A stretch of 52,618 bases of DNA, from contig JAFWII010000044.1 of assembly GCA_017533785.1 (NCBI GenBank), positions 1-52,618 of the forward strand, given 5' to 3'. This document shows positions 50,398 to 52,618 of the stretch, one piece after another. This DNA is from Erysipelotrichaceae bacterium. Its GTDB lineage: Bacteria > Bacillota_I > Bacilli_A > Erysipelotrichales > Erysipelotrichaceae. The notes under the pieces were generated by a model, which searched no databases, was not told the DNA's origin, and worked only from the letters and a program-made list of their open reading frames with translations. Position 1 is the first letter of the stretch. Each line of letters begins with the position of its first letter. The position numbers and the translations under genes were made by a program.

Positions 50398-50666
50398 CGG
50401 GTCGTGAAGAAGTGCTCGTAGTAGTTGACTTCTTCCTCGCGAATGACCGTATCGGTCACATAGATATAGCGGAGCGGATCGGTCGCATCTGCGATCGCAG
50501 CCCTGACGGCTTCTTCGTCTCCCTGAAAATAGACCTCGACCGTGCCGTCGCTGAGGTTCTCAACGCTGCCGGTCAGATCATACTTCCTGGCCAGTTCGGA
50601 GACGGTGTATCGGAAACCGACTCCCTGAACATCGCCCTTGAATATCACATGAAATCTCTTCATCAT
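50391..50666 (-). CDS. acyP: Acylphosphatase
   Basis: A 91-residue enzyme hydrolysing acyl phosphates such as 1,3-bisphosphoglycerate, acetyl phosphate or butyryl phosphate. The phosphate-binding loop with catalytic Arg is VQGVGFRY and the catalytic Asn is in SVENLSDGTVEV. Normal length. Two adjacent ATGs exist (50666, 50663); a TGG-TAAACT extended -10 ends 6 nt before 50666 and there is no ribosome site. Of note in a genome with two butyrate kinases, as it would discharge their intermediate. Confidence 0.92.
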   Translation of the reverse strand: MMKRFHVIFKGDVQGVGFRYTVSELARKYDLTGSVENLSDGTVEVYFQGDEEAVRAAIADATDPLRYIYVTDTVIREEEVNYYEHFFTTRY

Positions 50667-50672
50667 ATTTTC

Positions 50673-50681
50673 AGTTTACCA
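50673..50681 (-). promoter_or_regulatory. Extended -10 of leaderless acylphosphatase transcript
   Basis: TGG followed by TAAACT (50678-50673) on the minus strand, 6 nt before the ATG at 50666. The hexamer is weak. Confidence 0.4.
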
Positions 50682-50701
50682 TATAGAAGGAGGCAGGAAA
50701 A

Positions 50702-51193
50702 ATGCGTGGTGAAAAAGCAATGATCTTTCTGTTCCGGTTCTTTGCGGTCTTTGGTGCTTTCTTTATGCTTATAGGGATGATAGCCGGGTTCGCGACCGAT
50801 GAGATCCTGTTTCTGATGCCGTTCGTACTGACCGGGCTGATCTTCTTCCTGATCGGCACGATCGCGCTGAGACACATGAGCAACGCGAAGAAGGAAAGGG
50901 AACGTCTGTACGCCGAAGGGATCGCTGTAACCTTGCCGGTTCTTCGGACAGGTATCGACAGTTCTTTGTCTGTAAATGGAGAAAATCCATTTCAGCTCGT
51001 CTGTGAAGACCGCAATCCGATGGATAACACTGTAAAGCGCTACACGAGCGAAAAACTCTGGTTTGACCCGTTCCTGCTGATGGCGGAACTCGGGATCAAC
51101 GAACTGAACGTTTATATCGACCGGAACGATCCGGATAAATATGTCGTCGATGTCCGGAAACTGATCGAAGAAGATAAAAAGAGGAATCACTGA
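50702..51193 (+). CDS. Membrane protein, unknown (DUF3592-like)
   Basis: A 163-residue protein with two N-terminal helices (about residues 7-30 and 38-58), a charged stretch (NAKKERERLYAEG), then a cytoplasmic or extracytoplasmic domain with strands TLPVLRTGIDSS, FQLVCEDRNPMDN and LNVYIDRNDPDKYVVDV. The layout resembles DUF3592-type proteins, without certainty. AAGGAGG is well placed. It is divergent from acyP and ends at a bidirectional terminator. Confidence 0.65.
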   Translation: MRGEKAMIFLFRFFAVFGAFFMLIGMIAGFATDEILFLMPFVLTGLIFFLIGTIALRHMSNAKKERERLYAEGIAVTLPVLRTGIDSSLSVNGENPFQLVCEDRNPMDNTVKRYTSEKLWFDPFLLMAELGINELNVYIDRNDPDKYVVDVRKLIEEDKKRNH

Positions 51194-51209
51194 GATTCCT
51201 CTTTTATTA
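51178..51209. terminator. Bidirectional terminator
   Basis: AAAGAGGAATC (51178-51188) pairs with GATTCCTCTTT (51194-51204), T/A tracts on both sides. Confidence 0.88.
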
Positions 51210-51218
51210 TTAATGGAT

Positions 51219-52265
51219 TCAGAAGCACTTTTTGATGTGCGTCTTCTCACAGGTGCTGAAATCCGGGCAGCGGTAGCAGAGCTCGTTCGCGCAGCGTCCG
51301 GTCTCCAGCAGTTCATGAATATTGGAAAGCGTCGTAGCCGCGATATTGCTGAGCGCTTCGGCAGTCAGGAAGGCCTGATGGGAAGTGACGATCACGTTCG
51401 GCATCGAGATCAGACGGGCCAGGACCTCATCGTCCATGATATGACCGGAACGATCGTTGAAGAAGTAATCGGATTCTTCCTCGTACACGTCCAGGCAGGC
51501 GGCGCCGATCTTCCGTTCCTTGATCCCGTCCAGCAGGCTTTCTGCATCGATCAGCGCACCGCGGGAAGTATTGATGATCACGACACCGGGTTTCATTTTG
51601 CGGATCGTGTCCCGGTTGACCATATGCCGGGTCTCGTTTGTCAGCGGACAGTGGAAAGAGATGATGTCGCTGCGCTTCCAGATCTCTTCCAATTCGACAT
51701 ATTCGATACCGCTGTCTTCGTCCGGAAATTTATCGTAGGCGATCACATGCATGCCGAAGCCGCGGCAGATATTGATGAAGACCTTGCCGATCTTGCCGGT
51801 GCCGACGACGCCGATCGTCTTCCCGTGCAGATCGAAACCGGTCAGACCGGATAAAGAGAAGTTGAAGTCTCTTGTGCGGATATAGGATTTATGGATGCGG
51901 CGGATCGAAGTCAGAAGCAAAGCGATCGCATGTTCGGCGACAGCGTAGGGGGAATACGCGGGAACACGGACGACATGGATCTTCTTATAGGCGTATTCGA
52001 TGTCGACATTGTTGTAGCCGGCGCAGCGCAGTGCCAGAAGACGGATGCCGTAAGCGGCAAGCTGATCGATGACTTCTTTATTGACGTCGTCATTTACAAA
52101 GACACAGACGACGTCAAAGCCTTCCGCCAGACGGACGGTCTCCGCATTGAGGCGGGTCTCGAAGAAACGGAATTCGAATTCATTCTCCGTATTTGCTTTA
52201 TTAAAGGAAGCGATGTCATATTCTTTTGCGTCAAAGAACGCAACTTTGATCTTGTTGTTATTCAT
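51219..52265 (-). CDS. ldhA: D-lactate dehydrogenase (D-2-hydroxyacid dehydrogenase) with Cys-rich tail
   Basis: A 348-residue NAD-dependent enzyme reducing pyruvate to D-lactate in fermentation. NAD loop GVVGTGKIGK; catalytic Arg in NTSRGALID, Glu in DVYEEESDYFF, His in TSHQAFLT. The YEEESDYFFNDRS segment is typical of fermentative D-LDH. The last 24 residues hold five cysteines at 325, 330, 333, 339 and 347 (C-X4-C-X2-C-X5-C-X7-C), not a usual feature of the family. AAAGGAG precedes the start. A strong sigma-A promoter overlaps an imperfect palindrome that may bind a redox repressor. Confidence 0.9.
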   Translation of the reverse strand: MNNNKIKVAFFDAKEYDIASFNKANTENEFEFRFFETRLNAETVRLAEGFDVVCVFVNDDVNKEVIDQLAAYGIRLLALRCAGYNNVDIEYAYKKIHVVRVPAYSPYAVAEHAIALLLTSIRRIHKSYIRTRDFNFSLSGLTGFDLHGKTIGVVGTGKIGKVFINICRGFGMHVIAYDKFPDEDSGIEYVELEEIWKRSDIISFHCPLTNETRHMVNRDTIRKMKPGVVIINTSRGALIDAESLLDGIKERKIGAACLDVYEEESDYFFNDRSGHIMDDEVLARLISMPNVIVTSHQAFLTAEALSNIAATTLSNIHELLETGRCANELCYRCPDFSTCEKTHIKKCF

Positions 52266-52288
52266 GGAAAGATCTCCTTTCTCTTAGA

Positions 52289-52322
52289 CTTTGATTATAA
52301 ATTCACAAAGTAATCACTGCAA
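52289..52322 (-). promoter_or_regulatory. ldhA promoter with overlapping palindrome
   Basis: TTGCAG (52317-52322) and TATAAT (52294-52299) on the minus strand, 17-nt spacer. The interval 52289-52310 is an imperfect 22-bp inverted repeat with CTTTG/CAAAG ends, reminiscent of Rex sites (TTGTGAA half). Confidence 0.6.
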
Positions 52323-52439
52323 CAAATATGCTCAGGACAGGGGGAAAAGGGGAGAAAAGCATGTGTTTATGAATGTTTTACGGGTATCCCAAAAAGAGAA
52401 GAAAGAAGGAAAAAGCAGAGGAAAAAAATAGTCGACAAA

Positions 52440-52506
52440 ATATGTAAATAAATTTAAAAATTTTTTGCAAAAAAGTGTTGACATCCCCCATCTCCTTTGC
52501 TAGAAT
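52440..52506 (+). promoter_or_regulatory. rRNA operon promoter with AT-rich UP element
   Basis: TTGACA (52478-52483), 17-nt spacer, TAGAAT (52501-52506), preceded by an A/T-rich tract as expected for a strong rrn promoter. The stretch 52323-52440 is purine-rich and shows nothing else. Confidence 0.82.
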
Positions 52507-52512
52507 AACAAA

Positions 52513-52618
52513 GCACTGTGATGAGAGATCATTAAGCAGGACTTAAGGTTCTCCTTAAGGTCCTCTTCATTCGTGCGATTCGATCTTTGAAAACTGGATA
52601 AGATGTACAACATACCAA
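52513..52618 (+). other. rRNA operon leader, 16S gene beyond the window
   Basis: After the promoter a hairpin pairs GGAC-TTAAGG with CCTTAA-GTCC (about 52539-52563), then comes CTTTGAAAACTGGATAA (52585-52601), the boxA-like leader sequence seen before 16S genes in Bacillota. The window ends before the mature 16S. Confidence 0.75.

Overview
The window reads as chromosomal DNA of a low- to mid-GC Bacillota (Firmicutes), most likely an anaerobic fermenter of the Erysipelotrichia/Clostridia kind. Pointers are butyrate kinase and phosphate butyryltransferase genes, a fermentative D-lactate dehydrogenase, a cdaA-cdaR-glmM operon, ECF vitamin-transporter S components, class B sortase, Cna_B surface repeats, and tRNA genes with encoded CCA. 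The class assignment is inference; no 16S gene lies inside the window, which ends in the promoter and leader of an rRNA operon. I see no prophage, insertion sequence, CRISPR array or integrase.

Layout. 0-5.4 kb: tyrosine-phosphatase lipoprotein, alpha/beta hydrolase, MFS carrier, orphan butyrate kinase, GNAT. 5.4-9.8 kb: large secreted Cna_B-repeat protein, EamA exporter, an ECF S component behind a leader terminator, and the overlapping DUF1893-DUF3842 pair. 10.2-11.0 kb: seven tRNAs (Val, Thr, Tyr, Gln, Lys, Gly-TCC, Gly-CCC) in two units. 11.1-17.9 kb: alanine racemase, TraB-family membrane protein, the c-di-AMP/peptidoglycan-precursor operon cdaA-cdaR-glmM, a small membrane protein. 18-27.2 kb: mutY, then a co-directional cell-envelope block: response regulator, sensor kinase, hydrolase, membrane-anchored MurF-like ligase, D-Ala-D-Ala ligase, purine nucleoside phosphorylase, VanY-type carboxypeptidase, class B sortase. 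27.3-33.6 kb: membrane-bound XRE regulator, YhhN protein, lipid kinase, an OatA-like acyltransferase carrying two SGNH domains, a hypothetical protein and a methyltransferase. 33.6-35.7 kb: tRNAs, aldo/keto reductase and dut, whose stop codon almost touches a tRNA-Arg. 35.7-38.6 kb: small membrane protein, M18 aminopeptidase and a phosphodiesterase-like protein. 38.7-42.9 kb: a LysR regulator divergent from an acyltransferase-3/butyrate kinase/phosphate butyryltransferase operon. 43-52.6 kb: flavodoxin-like protein, typA, folT under a THF riboswitch, a four-gene RNA-modification operon (two U32 proteins, two SpoU methylases), acylphosphatase and a D-LDH with a Cys-rich tail.

Themes. Many genes serve the envelope: alr, cdaA/cdaR/glmM, MurF-like, ddl, VanY, OatA-like, sortase. 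A second theme is acyl-phosphate chemistry: two butyrate kinases, one phosphate butyryltransferase, one acylphosphatase and two acyltransferase-3 proteins. The strongest non-gene signal is promoter architecture: at least twelve genes have a sigma-A -10 hexamer (often extended, TGn) ending only 6-8 nt before the start codon and no well-placed Shine-Dalgarno, which predicts leaderless mRNAs. Most downstream operon genes instead carry strong GGAGG-type sites.
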